Shown here: positions 40,061 to 52,900 of the stretch, one piece after another
Numbering within the stretch: the first letter of the stretch is position 1
Layout: every line of letters begins with the position of its first letter
DNA from: Sciurus carolinensis
Lineage: Eukaryota; Chordata; Mammalia; Rodentia; Sciuridae
Direction of reading: 5' to 3'
Assembly: GCF_902686445.1 (NCBI RefSeq)
Contig: NC_062214.1
Span: 95,150,738 to 95,214,737 of the forward strand
DNA length: 64,000 bases
Translations under genes and position numbers: made by a program
The notes under the pieces: generated by a model
What the model saw: only the letters and a program-made list of their open reading frames with translations
What the model was told of the DNA's origin: nothing
Database searches by the model: none

Positions 40061-40542
40061 ATTTTCATCTCATCTAGAAACATCCTCACAGACATACCCA
40101 GAATTTCTAATCAAATGTGTGGTCACGCCAAGGCCCAGTCAAGTGGCACATAAGCATTATCACAATACTCATCTATCAAGGATATTGCAAGAAAAAAACA
40201 TCTAAATTGCACAAAGATATAGCAAAGAACCAGAAATACCTATTTCCATCCCATGAATTTTTCTCAAATATTGGCCTGAGGAAATTAAAGTTTCTTCAGT
40301 GCTGATTTCTCTGACAATTATTCCTGAGAACAAAGATTTGTATATAGGCTTCTCTCCTTATGGTATTGGTTTGGGAGGGGGAAAACTAAATGTGCTCAGA
40401 AATTTGTGCTAAGCATTCATTCTAATAAAATAATGGGGCTTCTTTTACAAAACTTACCGTGGTTGATTAAAATTTATAACTAGTTTATGCTGCATCTTTT
40501 ATTAACCGGGGCTATTTTCTCTCTCCTTAATCTGGGCTTTGT

Positions 40543-40670
40543 GGGCTGGGGCTATAGCTCAGTGGCAGAACACTTGGCCTAGCATGGGTTTGATCCTTAG
40601 CACCACATAAAAATAAACAAATAAAATAAAGGCATTCTGTCCACCTACAAACACACACACACACAAAAAA
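40543..40670 (+). mobile_element. ID-type SINE, long-tail subtype, TSD
   Basis: It shows gggctggggctatagctcag and ttgatccttagcaccac with the tail aaaggcattctgtccaccta. The target duplication ctgggctttgt lies directly before and after the element. Confidence 0.94.
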
Positions 40671-40799
40671 ACTGGGCTTTGTTGTCAGGTGTTTTGTCTT
40701 AGGTCTGGCAGTTTCTGCTTTCTCCCTTGGAGCACTTAGCCACCACCATGTAAAGAGGCCTAGTTATCCCTTGCTAGAGAGATGACACTGAAATGCCCA

Positions 40800-41050
40800 G
40801 TGACTTTTCAGCTGTTTCTGCCATCCCAACCCAAGCATTAGATATGTAAGGGAGGCCATATTGGAGCATTCTATTCCAGTAGAATTCCCAAGCTGAATGT
40901 AGCCACATGAGCAACATCAGTCATACCACACACAGTGAGAAATGAGCTATGTCCACCCAGTCCTGCCCAAATTGCATGTATGTGAGCAAATAAGTGTTTA
41001 TTTAAAGTCACTAAGTTTTCTGGTTGTTACAAAATAGGTAACAGATACAC
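40800..41050 (+). mobile_element. MLT1-like LTR remnant
   Basis: The 3' part aagtcactaagttttctggttg, ttacaaaataggtaacagat is typical of ERVL-MaLR MLT1 LTR ends. Confidence 0.6.
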
Positions 41051-41460
41051 TTACCTGGGGAACACATGATCCCTACACCAAATAAGCCTTGTGTTCGCTA
41101 GTATAGTCTTGTTAACATCTTGGTTTCTCATGGGCTCATAGTTTAGGAAAACAGCATAGTATCTGGAATTTATAATCATTTGTAAACTCTGAAATCTCAA
41201 TAATGCTATCCTAGTATATTTTGCCCGGGAAATTTGAGTACATTTGCCATTTCCAGATATTTTGGCATTTGGTTGTCTCCCGAGGGCACAAGAAACCATA
41301 TGTTTATTTGGTATGGAACTATGATTCAGATGTAACTGAGAGCCTTGGGAAGCACTGAGGCCAGTCTGATAGAATTTATGCCCACAGAAAACCAGGTGTC
41401 TGGAACAGGGTCTTGATATCAGGGGATAAAAAAGTTGCTATTTTAAAAATACATACCCAG

Positions 41461-41555
41461 GGGCTGGGGATATAGCTCAGCTCGTAGAGTGCTTGCCTTG
41501 CAAGCTCAAGGCCCTGGGTTTGATGCCTAGCACTACAAAAAAATAAGTTAATTTA
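41461..41555 (+). mobile_element. ID-type SINE
   Basis: It shows gggctggggatatagctcag and gtagagtgcttgccttgc with an A-rich tail. Confidence 0.94.
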
Positions 41556-41639
41556 AAAAAAAACACCCAAATCCTTGGCTACAACTTCCATCAAATGGTA
41601 TAACCTAGTTTACCTCCCACTGTAGTTAGTGATTCTCAC

Positions 41640-42085
41640 TTTTAATAGAATGGTGCAGAAGTGACAGAGTATAACTTCTGAGTCTGGTCATAAAAGGCAG
41701 GTAGCTTCATCCTGGCAATCTTTCTGGACACATTCACTGTGGGAAAAGCAGCCAACCTGCCATGAAAACATTCAAGGAAGGCTGGGGAGGCCCATATAAC
41801 AATAAACAAGCTCTCTGAGCCAACAACCTATAAGGGACAGAGGCCGACTGAACCGCTTTGTGCGCAAGCCATCTTAGCAGCAGCTTCTCCAGATCCACGA
41901 AAGCCTTCCGACAGCTGCAGCTACACACCTTAATTACAATTTCATGAGACTCTGAGCTACAAATGCCAAATTAAACTGTTCCTGAATGCCTGATCCACAG
42001 AAACTGATGGTTAATGTTTAAGTTGCTAAGTTTTAGTGTTTCAAAGCAATAAGTAACTATTGCATAGCAACAGATAATAATGAAC
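41640..42085 (+). mobile_element. MLT1-like LTR remnant
   Basis: It shows agttgctaagttttagtgttt, caaagcaataagtaactattg and catagcaacagataataatg, matching the end of MLT1-type LTRs. A diverged upstream body carries tctctgagccaacaacc. Confidence 0.6.
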
Positions 42086-42760
42086 TTTGGAGAGTATGTG
42101 GCTATGATGTTCCAATCCAAGTACATCATGACAGCTTATCAGATTAATAGTTTGGTAATCTAGACAGAAGTACAATAAAAAGCATTCTTCATTCCTTTTA
42201 AAGGTCATTTGAAAAGCACTGGATGGGAGACATCACAACTCTTCCAATTCCCTTGCAAATACCTTTCTTATACAAAGGCTCTAGAACAGAACCTCTAGTA
42301 TGTCAGGCTTGGAGTGCCCCCTTATCATGAAGGAATTCCCAGACATGTGAGGGAAAGGGCAGGCCTTTGGGTCATCCCTCAACTGGCAGGCTGGAAATAT
42401 ATGTATCCCAAGTTGTACTCTATCTATACAAGCCATGGCAAAAACCAAATTCTTACTTTCCAGAGTATGTACACTGTATCAGTAACAATCTTTAGAATTT
42501 TGTACTCCCAAAGGTTCCCATCTCCCTGACCCCATATCAAGTTATTTCTACCTAAAGCAAAACTGATACTGTGAGCCCATGATGAAAATTATTGAATTAA
42601 CCTAGTCCATTCTCTGGTGATAGTAGAGGATTCAGAGAAGGCAATGCATCTGGGCTAAACAAAAACTGCTCTTCGAAGTTCACACTTTCCATGTACCTCT
42701 TAGTGATGACTATCACCTAAGAGAGCCTACAATCAGCTAAAATACAAAACAAGCAGGTCA
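42086..42760. other. Intergenic, unassigned
   Basis: No gene or named repeat was recognised. Confidence 0.35.
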
Positions 42761-42762
42761 CT

Positions 42763-42813
42763 AATATGTTTTTTTAAATATGTTTTTAAATATGTTTTAA
42801 ATATGTTTTTTAA
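42763..42813. repeat. Short AT minisatellite, unit about 13 bp
   Basis: Four imperfect units of atatgtttttaa(a) lie directly in front of a SINE. Confidence 0.9.
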
Positions 42814-43005
42814 TGGGTGGGGCACAGTGGCACATGCCTGTAATTCCAGATACTTAAGAGGCTAAGGAAGAAAGATCACAAGTTTGAGGCCAGCCTGGGC
42901 AACTAAGCGAGAACCTGTCTCAAAAGAAACAATAAAAAGGGTTGGGGATATATCTCAATGGTAAAGTATCCCTTAGTTCAATCCCCAGTACTGCAAAAAC
43001 AAAGA
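42814..43005 (+). mobile_element. B1-dID dimeric SINE
   Basis: It shows ggggcacagtggcacatgcc, tgtaattccagatact, then gggttggggatatatctcaa. Confidence 0.93.
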
Positions 43006-43491
43006 AACTGTAATGGTACCAGGTCACCACATAAGAAGGGTTAAGTGGAGAGAAAATTTTAAAAAAGAATGGGAAATTCTAGATGTTAACATCTCCGTTA
43101 AAAAAATAATTTTAGGGCAGAGGGAGTAAGTGATTGCATAACTTATGCCAATTCTGATACATTGGCAGTAGCTACCTGAAGTACAGATGGGCAACTACTG
43201 TGATTATGAGGGTAAGAGGAAGAGAGTACATAGCTGGGAATCTGTCATCCTAATGGAAAAAGAAAAATTCCAACCCATGAGGTAAAGGCCCAAGAGGATT
43301 GTTTCTTCTTATTTAGTAATCAGTCACTTAGACTCTATATAAGAAAAATGTTAGCACCAAAAACTTATCTATGATTCATCACCTTGCAATGTTACCATCT
43401 GTTATCAAAGATGAAAGTATTTGGGTGATGAGGTGAGATAAATCAAGTATAGGAAGAACTTACATGTATATATACTATAAGCAAACTGCTT

Positions 43492-43604
43492 GTTTTTTTT
43501 TTTGTTTGTTTGTTTTATTTTGTTTTGTTTTGGTGCTGGGGATTGAAACAATGACCTTGCACATGCAAGGCAACCACTCTACCAACTGAGATATCCCCAG
43601 CCCT
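43492..43604 (-). mobile_element. ID-type SINE, short TSD
   Basis: It shows a T/GTTT-rich tail, then ggtgctggggattgaaacaa and ccaactgagatatccccag. Flanked by aagcaaac on both sides. Confidence 0.92.
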
Positions 43605-43609
43605 GAAGC

Positions 43610-43775
43610 AAACCCCTTCACACTCTATCTCACTTAATCCTAAAAGCAACCCTAAGAGGTAGTTTTTATTTCTATTTTGTGGATGAGAAACTTTAGGCTC
43701 AGAAAGCTTACGTTGTTCAAAGCTGAACAATTCGAAAGCCAAATCTGTCTCCAAAGTTGTTGTTTCCACTATTCC
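43610..43775 (+). repeat. MIR element
   Basis: It shows ctcacttaatcctaaaagca, accctaagaggtagttttta and gatgagaaactttaggctc. Confidence 0.7.
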
Positions 43776-43917
43776 AAAAAATCATGTGGCTTGTAAGTTT
43801 ATAAATACAGGAATGAGGAGAGATGGTTCTCAGTATGCCCAATGCCAAAATATAGTAACATTTATTTTTCTTACTAAACAATGATTACTTTGAAACTATT
43901 TTTAAATGTTTCATGTT

Positions 43918-44028
43918 GTTGATGGATCTTTATTTTATTCATTTTTATATATGTGGTGCTGAGAGTTGAACCCAGTGTCTGACACATGCCAGGCAAGCGC
44001 TCTACCACTGAGCCACAACCCCAGCCCC
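43918..44028 (-). mobile_element. ID-type SINE, long-tail subtype
   Basis: It shows gttgatggatctttatttta, tggtgctgagagttgaaccc and ccactgagccacaacccc. Confidence 0.93.
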
Positions 44029-45249
44029 TTGAATCTAATTCTTAACTCAAGAAAATGACTAAACTCTATGAGAGAAGACACTTCAACCTTGAAATATCCA
44101 ATATTAACATGTGAAATTTTCAATAAATAAAAATTTACTGCATTCCCAGGAGTTTTGGAAGTTAGAAATTTGGTTGTGTTTTCTATAGAATTAAATTTTC
44201 CCATTCATGAACAATAATAATGAAATGTCCATGAGAGTTTAAATAATTTCAGTGTTAGAACTACTTACAAATAATATTAATTTTAAAAACAGAACTAGTT
44301 TTCTCTGTCAGTTGTTATGGTGCAAATGCTAAAGGATACTGGCAGCTAAAATAAAGTCACCAGAGTAAGAATAAAGTTTCAAATATTATTTTATCACTTG
44401 CATATTAACAATAAAAATAAGAATTTGCTGACAAAAGAATTTTAGTTTTAAAAGAGTTGGACAGCTATCACTGAAATGTTTGTTTTGACATAAGATGCAA
44501 CAAATATGGAAGACAACAAAGTACAAAAAGTAAAAAATGTTCATAATCATTTTCTTCCTTACTAATAAGTTCATTACTAATCACATTTTTCTATATTAAC
44601 AGCAGTAGCTTAATAATCTCATGTGTTAACAATTCAGGTTTATGCCACAATTACTTGCATTAAATAAATGAAGTATCTATTTGCTTTACCTACATTTAAA
44701 AGGTCAGTAATTATTATAAAACAGGTCAACAGGCAGTTGTACATCTAAATCTCAAGTAATATTTAAAAATAGAGAAATCTATTTCTGCTTGTCTTGTGTT
44801 TTGGGGAATATTGAGAGGCTTCCAAGGTATAAAATTCTTCCCATCTTACTTATATGTCTTTAATTTCTTGGTACAGACCCAGCATTTGCCAATGGATCAC
44901 AGGCTACTTGAAGGATGACAGGAAGAATGACAGGCAACCTGCTCCTTTCTCTGATGTAAGACATCAGACCTGCATCACTCTCATTCTTCCCTTTCTACAA
45001 ATGTATCTTAATCATCAAGTATACTGTAAAAAAAAATATAATTTATATCCTTATTTCTTAACCATAATCTACATCTTCCATCTGCTGAAGCATGGTGACA
45101 CTGACAATTAACTATGTAACAATTACCAATATAAAATGGCAAGATTGAATATAAATACCAAATTATGTAAATATCAATGAGACCATTATTTTTGAATTCC
45201 AAGATGTTTGAAGTATTGTTTAAAAATTAATTATGAAACACAAAGACAA
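44029..45249. other. Intergenic, downstream of RNF111
   Basis: AT-rich sequence without recognised repeats or genes. Confidence 0.4.
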
Positions 45250-45264
45250 TAGAAATATAAGTTA

Positions 45265-45270
45265 TTTATT
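45265..45270 (-). terminator. RNF111: Candidate RNF111 poly(A) signal
   Basis: AATAAA on the - strand is followed by a T/GT-rich element (ttgtctttgtgttt). It was chosen because it closes the repeat-poor block after the stop codon. Not confirmed. Confidence 0.45.
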
Positions 45271-46264
45271 AATCAATCCACTTACAAAGCAGGTGGCTTA
45301 ATGCAAGCTTATTGACATCTTCACATATGATCCATGGGAACATGTCTTTCACATACAGACAGTGATATTACTGACTGGATGCATTTGCAATCTGGGGCAT
45401 ATTAAGCATATTTAAACAAATAAAATTAGGCTATCCTGTATATGAAAAGTATCTCCATAATATGCATCTTGAAGTGGATTAAAACTTCCTCCAAAGGAGA
45501 AATGTTAGTATGTTAACTTAACTTTATACTCTATATTATGCAGTAAATCTTAACTATAGAAATTAAAAATTTTAAATCAGTGATCGACTCTTGGTAATGT
45601 ATGAAGTGGGAGTCTATAACCATAGCAACAGTAGGTTGACAGTATAATTTGTGCCTCACAGTATTTGCAGATTTATTGTTTTCAAGTTTAGAGAGAAATA
45701 AAACAAGAGACATGTAGATTCAGCTCACTTTATTTACCTTTAAACTAATAAAAATCCCTTAAAAGTGATCCTGGGACCTTTAGAAGTTCTATGAATGCAT
45801 AGATACCTGCCAATGACTGAAATTCTAAATCTTGACTGAAATGTGTTTACAAAATTAATGTAAGCAGATATCTTAACTATTCGTGCTTAGTAGAAGACTG
45901 AACAAAATTCTACATGTCTTTTTCAATTTCCCTAAAATTTTGTTAAATCTGCAATTATGTACAATCCAGCTAATTGAAATTAACATTTAGTGTTCATCAA
46001 AGCTGTTTCACAGCAGCAAAAAATGAATCAGGGAAATAAAGTTATAAACGATGTAGAAAAAGATAAATATAATCATTAGAACAGCAGTCTAAATGTATGA
46101 TATCAATATTTAACTCTATCTGCACTGTGCTGGAAGGAAAAGGATACACCAAGAAAATTTATATTGATCACTCTGGTGATGTGAATACCACCTGCATCTG
46201 ATTTGAATATGGGTTGTAGTCTGTTCCCAGTATTAAGGATGATATTTAATTCAGAACTCCATGT

Positions 46265-46390
46265 TGTAAATATACAGCAGCCATTTTATCCTAATTAAGG
46301 AATGTCTTAATACACAATATTATCGTTTTCTAGAGGATCTTTATACATTAAACTAAAGCACATGATTGATTAAATTAAAGGTTAGTAATG
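46265..46390. repeat. Direct repeat copy 1 (within the RNF111 3' UTR)
   Basis: It shares 'taaatatacag.agc.at', 'attaaggaatgtcttaata' and 'ctagaggatctttata' in the same order with 47348-47470. Confidence 0.8.
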
Positions 46391-46784
46391 GATAAAAAAA
46401 ATTCATAATTTTCAAGGCTGGGTACTATGTAAAAAACAAAAAGACCACAAAATTCTACTTACTAAAGCAGCTAATCTTGCCTGCAAGTTTAGGGTCACAA
46501 GCCCATAATATGTGCAAAGAAATGCAATACAAGGAACCATGCAAAAATACAGTAAAATGATACAGGAAAAATGTCAAATCTAGAAAAAAAAAGCTTTTAT
46601 AAATACATCAAAATCAACTGTATACATAAATTGTAGATCTAGCATTAGTTGTACCATATAGCAGAGCCAGCACTCTAAGTTCAATGCTTCCAAATCTGCG
46701 CAGGTAAGTCATGCCATCTTTGGTTGACTGCAGTACCAGGAAGGATGGGAATGAGAGGGAGGGCAAGAGTTCTGAAACATGGTG

Positions 46785-46902
46785 TCAACTTTCACTTGGC
46801 AGCTGGGCCTCAATGTCCACTCGGCATATTGGGCACTTCTTATTGGTAATCAACCATTGGTCAACACACACTTGGTGGAAAAGGTGCATACATGGAAGAC
46901 GC
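46785..46902 (-). CDS. RNF111: RNF111 terminal coding exon, second half of RING and stop
   Basis: After one base completing Arg come 38 codons and [41 protein letters not shown]. It supplies C-x-H-x2-H-x2-C and C-x2-C, completing a C3H2C3 RING. The Trp in VDQWL is the E2-contacting residue typical of RING E3s. The acceptor is caacgttag. Confidence 0.97.
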
Positions 46903-49900
46903 CTAACGTTGCCAAAAAAGAAAAAGCAAAAATTAATATAACGATGACTACATGTGTCATTTATTTTTAAACAAATTAAATTATAAATGCAATAATTCAG
47001 CATTTTGAAATTACTGGGTCTCCAAAAAAAAAGAAAGAAAAGAACAAAGATATTTCCTTTTCTTGAGAAAAACAAAAACACCCCTCTCTAAGGAGTTACA
47101 TGTACATTAAATTCGTACTCTGTCAATTTAATGCATAAGTGACCAAGATAACTAAGTATTGCAGTTATGGAAACAAACTATATAAGATCTCAAGAACTGT
47201 AAAAATAAGAATTACCTTGGCAATTATGTTCCCTGTCACCTAATACTGCAATCTTATTTTTAAAACATCAAATCATCATTTTATTTGTGAAAACCCTTTA
47301 AATATATTATCTCACTTAACTGCCTCTCAAAAACATTAGAGCTTACACTATAAATATACAGTAGCTATGTTGTCCTCATTAAGGAATGTCTTAATATAAA
47401 ATTATTTTCTGCCTAGAGGATCTTTATACTCCTACTTAAATATATGATTCGCTAGAGGTAAATAATATTTTTTCCAAGAGATAACTTTATATCCAGTTAA
47501 CACTAAACTACTGTTTCATAGGTAGGTTAAAAAAATGTTCATTTTTGAACATCATACTAAATTATTAATTACAAATTGGGAAATAACGCTTCCAGATGAC
47601 ATAGGACAACATTAAATCTAAGTGTAAGAGTGGGATAAAAGTTACTAATTCAGGGCTGGGGTTGTGGTTATAAAGTGCTTGCCTCCTATGTGTGTGGTGC
47701 TGGGTTCGATCCTCAGCACCATGTAAAAAAAAAACAAACAAAATGAAGGCATTGTATCCATCTAAAACTAAAAAAAAAAAAAAAATTTTTTTAACAGAAT
47801 AAAATAAATAAAATATTGTATCCATCTACAACTAAAAAATATTTTTTAAAAAGTTACTAATTCAAATGCCCATTTCTACTTCTATTACTGTTCATACATT
47901 CATATTTCCTATAACGTAAAAATAATAGGTTAAAAAGAGGTGCTCCAATTACTCCCTGAACAGTATTACCAATACTATAAAAGTGATTAACTTTCATATT
48001 TATACACCTTCACTGGAAACAGTATACAAAAAAACCTTACTATGCATACGGCAGACAACAGTTTATTGGCTTTTTTTTCTCTCAGTCAGTTGAAGAGGTA
48101 TGATAAACATAGTTTATAAAAACTAGAGCAACAATACAACTATATGGTTCTGTTATATATGTTAAAGAACCTGTTTGAACAACATTACATTACAGGGGGA
48201 TAAAACAGAATAGGAACAAAACAATTACTTTAGAGAATATACAATGAAAATATGTGTAATAAATACTGGGTTAGCAGGATAACAGAACATTTTCTAAATC
48301 ACAAAAGTTCAAGAAGGGTATAATCCTTTGAGTTAAGAGAAAATTTTATGAAAAAAAAAATTTTTAAAGGTACTATATAAAGTAAACAGCATAGAACTAA
48401 TGTTGGCCCTTCTTTAAACTATAGAGAAAATATTACTAAGTCTCAAAAGCCTTCTCATTTCTGCAAGATTTTCAAAAGACAATACCGACCCATAAAATTT
48501 CTCCAGCCAAACTTTGGTGCAGCCCTAAAATATATTTCCCGCCCCCATCCTTTTGTTGGTAATACGCAGACTTTATTCTTTCACTCACTACAAGAAATCA
48601 GTCAGAAGTTAGTAACAGAGTATGCCAGGAGTAATCTAAATTTTATTTCTCTTAAATAAAATCCCTTATACAGTTTTGACATGGATGCTAGATAATTAAT
48701 ATCTAGTTACCTCACATCTTCACCTTCCTCTAAAATAGACAAACAGATAGTACATTTTTCCTCTGTGTCTTCCTCAGTACCTTCTTCCCCATCTTGTTTG
48801 CAGTGCAGTTTCCTCTGTGAGAACCAATCAGTTGTTACCTTATTAGCAGAGATGACATTATTGAACAACTGAGTAAAGTCTGCATTTATTTAAAAACAAA
48901 ACAAAACAAAACAATACCACATATTCACACACAACTTATTCCCCAGGTTAGATTGTCATGATTTAACAGATGCATTAGGTGACTATCAATTAATTATTCT
49001 TTTAACACCTTCTACATATAATCAGAATCAAAAGCAAAATCAAATTTAACAGAAATTCGTAAGTTTGAAATCTAGTACTTTCAATCCACAATAAGGATGA
49101 CACACCATATAAAATCATTTCAGTTCTACCATGAGCATAGTTAAAGAAATTTTAGTTTACTAACAAAATGTTTCAAATAACATCCATAAAAATTAATATT
49201 AATTATACAATTTAGCTTAGATGGTTGAAAGGACTTAAATTTAAGGATAGTACTTCATTAACCCTCTTGGAAAACGAAAGAGGCAAAAAAGCAGTTAATT
49301 TTCACACTTTATTATTACAACATAAAGCATTGTTTGCTTATTGTAAGAAACATTTGACATGTCTACTCTGTAATTTAGAAATAATACTACAAACAATGGT
49401 TGGAGGGTATAAGAAATATAGATAACCAAATGTCCATCAAAATGAATGGCTAATTTACAAAATTATGATATGACCATATGATAAAATTCTATATGTTAGT
49501 AAAAAAAAAAATATGGTTTGGGCTAGAGTTGTGGCTCAGTGCTAGAGCACTTGCCTAGCATGTGTGAAGCTCTGAGTTTGATTCTCAGCACTGCATATAA
49601 ATAAATGATTAAAATAAAGGTCCAACAACAACTAAAGAAATATGTTGAAAAAAAAAAAAAGAATATGGGTGATCTCTGAGTGTTGACATAGAATGAAATG
49701 ACAATATGCAAACTGCATATCATTCCTCTTGTATTCTTTTTAAAAATGGAAGGAAAAATACATACATATGCATATTACTATAAAATGAACAAAAATGTCT
49801 AGGGGAATATGTACAAAATCTTTACTTATGATTTCACTTCTGGGAATAAAGACTAAGGTATATACAAGGTAAGAAACTGTGGAGTATATGTTTTCAGTTT

Positions 49901-52900
49901 CCAACTTTTTTTTTAACCATATGTGTGCACTGCTTTAATAATAAAAAATGTAGCTGCTAGACTCTACAAATTCAAAGGTCTATAATACTGAATTTCATGT
50001 GTTTCAATAACATTCTAGAAAACTCAGAATAAATTCTTACCTTTTTGTATTTATGTGGATATGTACACCTTTCAATTGTCCCCTGGGAAGCTCCACGATT
50101 GACATTTCCTAATCTTTCTTCCAAATGAATCAGTTCCTAAAAATGAAGAAAACTAGTATTAAAAGTCAGGATGATTATTTTTTGAATAATATTTATTGTT
50201 ACTCTCATAAAAGCAATAAACTTTACATTTATAAACATAAATACATGAGTAAAACAATTATATATGATAAAAAACAAATGGTTTATATATAATTTTTCTT
50301 ATACAGGGTATGGTAAGGCAAATAGATTTTATAATTCTTTTCTCATTCAACTGAGGTATAACTGCAAAATTACCCTTATATACTAAGATAACAATACTAC
50401 CACATGGTACTATATATAAGTAAGTATGTATACATGTAGAAAATGAAATCATTCTAACTAGTAATTTCAAAATAGTAATTCTAAATCAACTTCAACTTAT
50501 AAACTAAAACACAACAAACTTTAAACAATAAATGATTTGTTCTTCATGAAATATCAAATGAGAAGAAATTTAGCTATAAAGTAAACTACTTAGGTTTGTT
50601 TCTTTTTCTCAGCAATGTTTTTCTAAAAATTAAGTTCATTCAAGAGTATTAAGCTCCTCCAACATTTAATAGTATAGTTCTTTATCTGATATTTATATGA
50701 ATTTAATGAATTTTTACAAACTCTTTTATATTAGAGATTTTCATCAACTTTTTTAAATACTTGGGAAACTTCTGAAACTAAGATTAACTTTGCTTATAAA
50801 TATTTCTGTAACCCCAGAAGTAAAAACAAAAAAATCAGACTTTTACTGCTGATTCCTAGCTACTGCAGCAGTTCTATATACAACTGTGTTTATTAATAGT
50901 GTATATATGCTATCTTTGCACTAAAGGTACTATAGAAAATATCTTCATTTATTTTACTGCATACCTCAAAATTTCCCCTGAAAGGACCTCTGAATGAAGT
51001 TCCATCCAATCCAGATGAAATGTAACGGATATGAGGATAGCCTGCCATGTCAGGAACCTATTTTAATAGAAGGGGTAGGCTAAATCAATTAAGAATAGAC
51101 TCGTGTTTCACTGTTAATATTGAATAATTCAAGACACTCGAAGTTCTGCATTCAACTCATAAAATTCAACTTTAATAAGTACACATAACTCCAGCTAGGC
51201 ATTCTGTAATCAGGTTAGGTTCCTCTTAAAATATAATCTCATTAAAAAATATGATCTCATAAAACAATTTATAGTCAGAAGAAATATAAGGAAAAAAAAC
51301 AGCTGTTTTAGGAGATAACAAGTTTCTTCTACTTGATTGATTGCACTAAAAATTCTATATTAGAGCTGGGAATGTAGCTCAGTAGTCAAGTACCCAAGGG
51401 TTCAATCTCTAGTACCAAAGTGGGGGGTGGGGAAAAGATCAACTGTATTAGGAAAGGAAGATCATGGGATACACTACCACACTTCCATCTTTATAAACAA
51501 ACATCCAACATAGCTTATGTTCTCCCCACCATGAATCATGCTTAATTAACTATTCCTCACTTCTTTTTTTAAAAAAATACTCTAATGGTTTTGTCTCATG
51601 TTTCTCCAAATCTAAATTTTTTCCTTAATACTGGAATTACTATGAATCCTATTTCTCATTTTCCCTTCACAGGCAAGCTATAAAGCAAGCAGTCAAGATT
51701 CACTGTCCTCAAATCTCCAGCATCCTTAACTTAACATAAGAAATGCCCCAAGGGCTGGGAGTGTGTCTCAGCCTTGCCTAGCATGCAAGAGGCCCTGGTT
51801 TCAATCCCCAGTATAGAAAGGAAGGAAAGAAAGAAAAGGAAAAAAAAAGTGCCTCATTTCTATCTCTAACCATTACTTAAGCCACTCTAACAGAAGCCAA
51901 CAATAACCACTCTAATTACAAATGCATTCAATACTTTCAAGACTTTTTATAAAGAGAAACTGACCATATTAATTTTTGGCATCATTCTAACATTTTCAAC
52001 ATTTTGAGCCAATTTTCAGAATCATTTATAGTTTAATATTTTCATTTAAATACCATATTGCCATTCTTCATTCACTTTCTTGTCATTTACTATACCTTTT
52101 CCCTCAAAATCTAATCCTCTTCCTTGTATTCATTATCACTATGTATTGCCAAATCACAAACATGTCTTTAACCCAGACACTTTTGGAGATCCAGACAATA
52201 ACCTTAGTTTCCCATTGGACATTCAACCTTAACACACAGTTATCTCTGATTCAATATGTCCAAGACCTATTTCACCAAACTCCTCCTCCAAACCATCTAC
52301 TCTTTCCCAATAAAGTGCACATTACTATACCCTTTTTTACCCAAGCTACAAATCTTGGAATCATCCTAAATGTTACTCAAAGGTGGCACTTCATTTCTAC
52401 AATAACTGCCATTGCTTTTGTCCAGGCATTTAGCAACATTTACCTCTTCTACTATTATATCTACCTGAGATTCCTTCTTCTTACCCTTAAATCTATTTTT
52501 TTTTTTGTTTAACTCATTATGTGTGGTTTTTCTAACTACAATCTAATTAAATCACTCTAAAGCATAAACATGTACAGGACACTCCCCCTTCAACAGTTGC
52601 TGAGTTCTAGTTTCTTGGCAGAGCAGTTTTACTTTTCTTTCTTTCTTTCTTTCTTTTCCAGCACTGGGGATGCAACTGAGGACTCATTCCTCCAGCCTAT
52701 AGTTTTATTTTTTATGGTTGTCAGATCCTCACCCCTGAGATCCAAAAAGCACCAACTTACTTGGAGTTCCTAAGGGTTTATGCTGTTTGGTAACTCTTTA
52801 CATGATGCAACCTCTTCAACAGTACCATGCCAAAGTCCACAGCATGGTTAGCAGTCACATGTACAATGAAGCTTTTCTAAAACCTCTGCAGTGTCTATTC

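Larger units (their letters stand above)
45250..46784 (-). other. RNF111: RNF111 3' UTR (probable extent)
   Basis: AT-rich, largely repeat-free sequence follows the stop codon. On the - strand a good AATAAA lies at 45270-45265 within aataaataactt, followed by a T/GT-rich stretch, which would give a 3' UTR of about 1.5 kb. Another AATAAA at 45736-45731 (complement of tttatt) could serve as an alternative proximal end. One copy of a local direct repeat lies at 46265-46390. Confidence 0.5.
46903..48710 (-). other. RNF111: RNF111 last intron
   Basis: It contains the second direct-repeat copy and one ID SINE insertion (47653-47848). The rest is AT-rich and unassigned. Confidence 0.6.

Noticed and set aside
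45531..45736. AATAAA (complement) at 45731-45736 as the RNF111 3' end
   Set aside because: Kept only as an alternative. The more distal signal at 45265-45270 is followed by a better T/GT-rich element and closes the repeat-free block.
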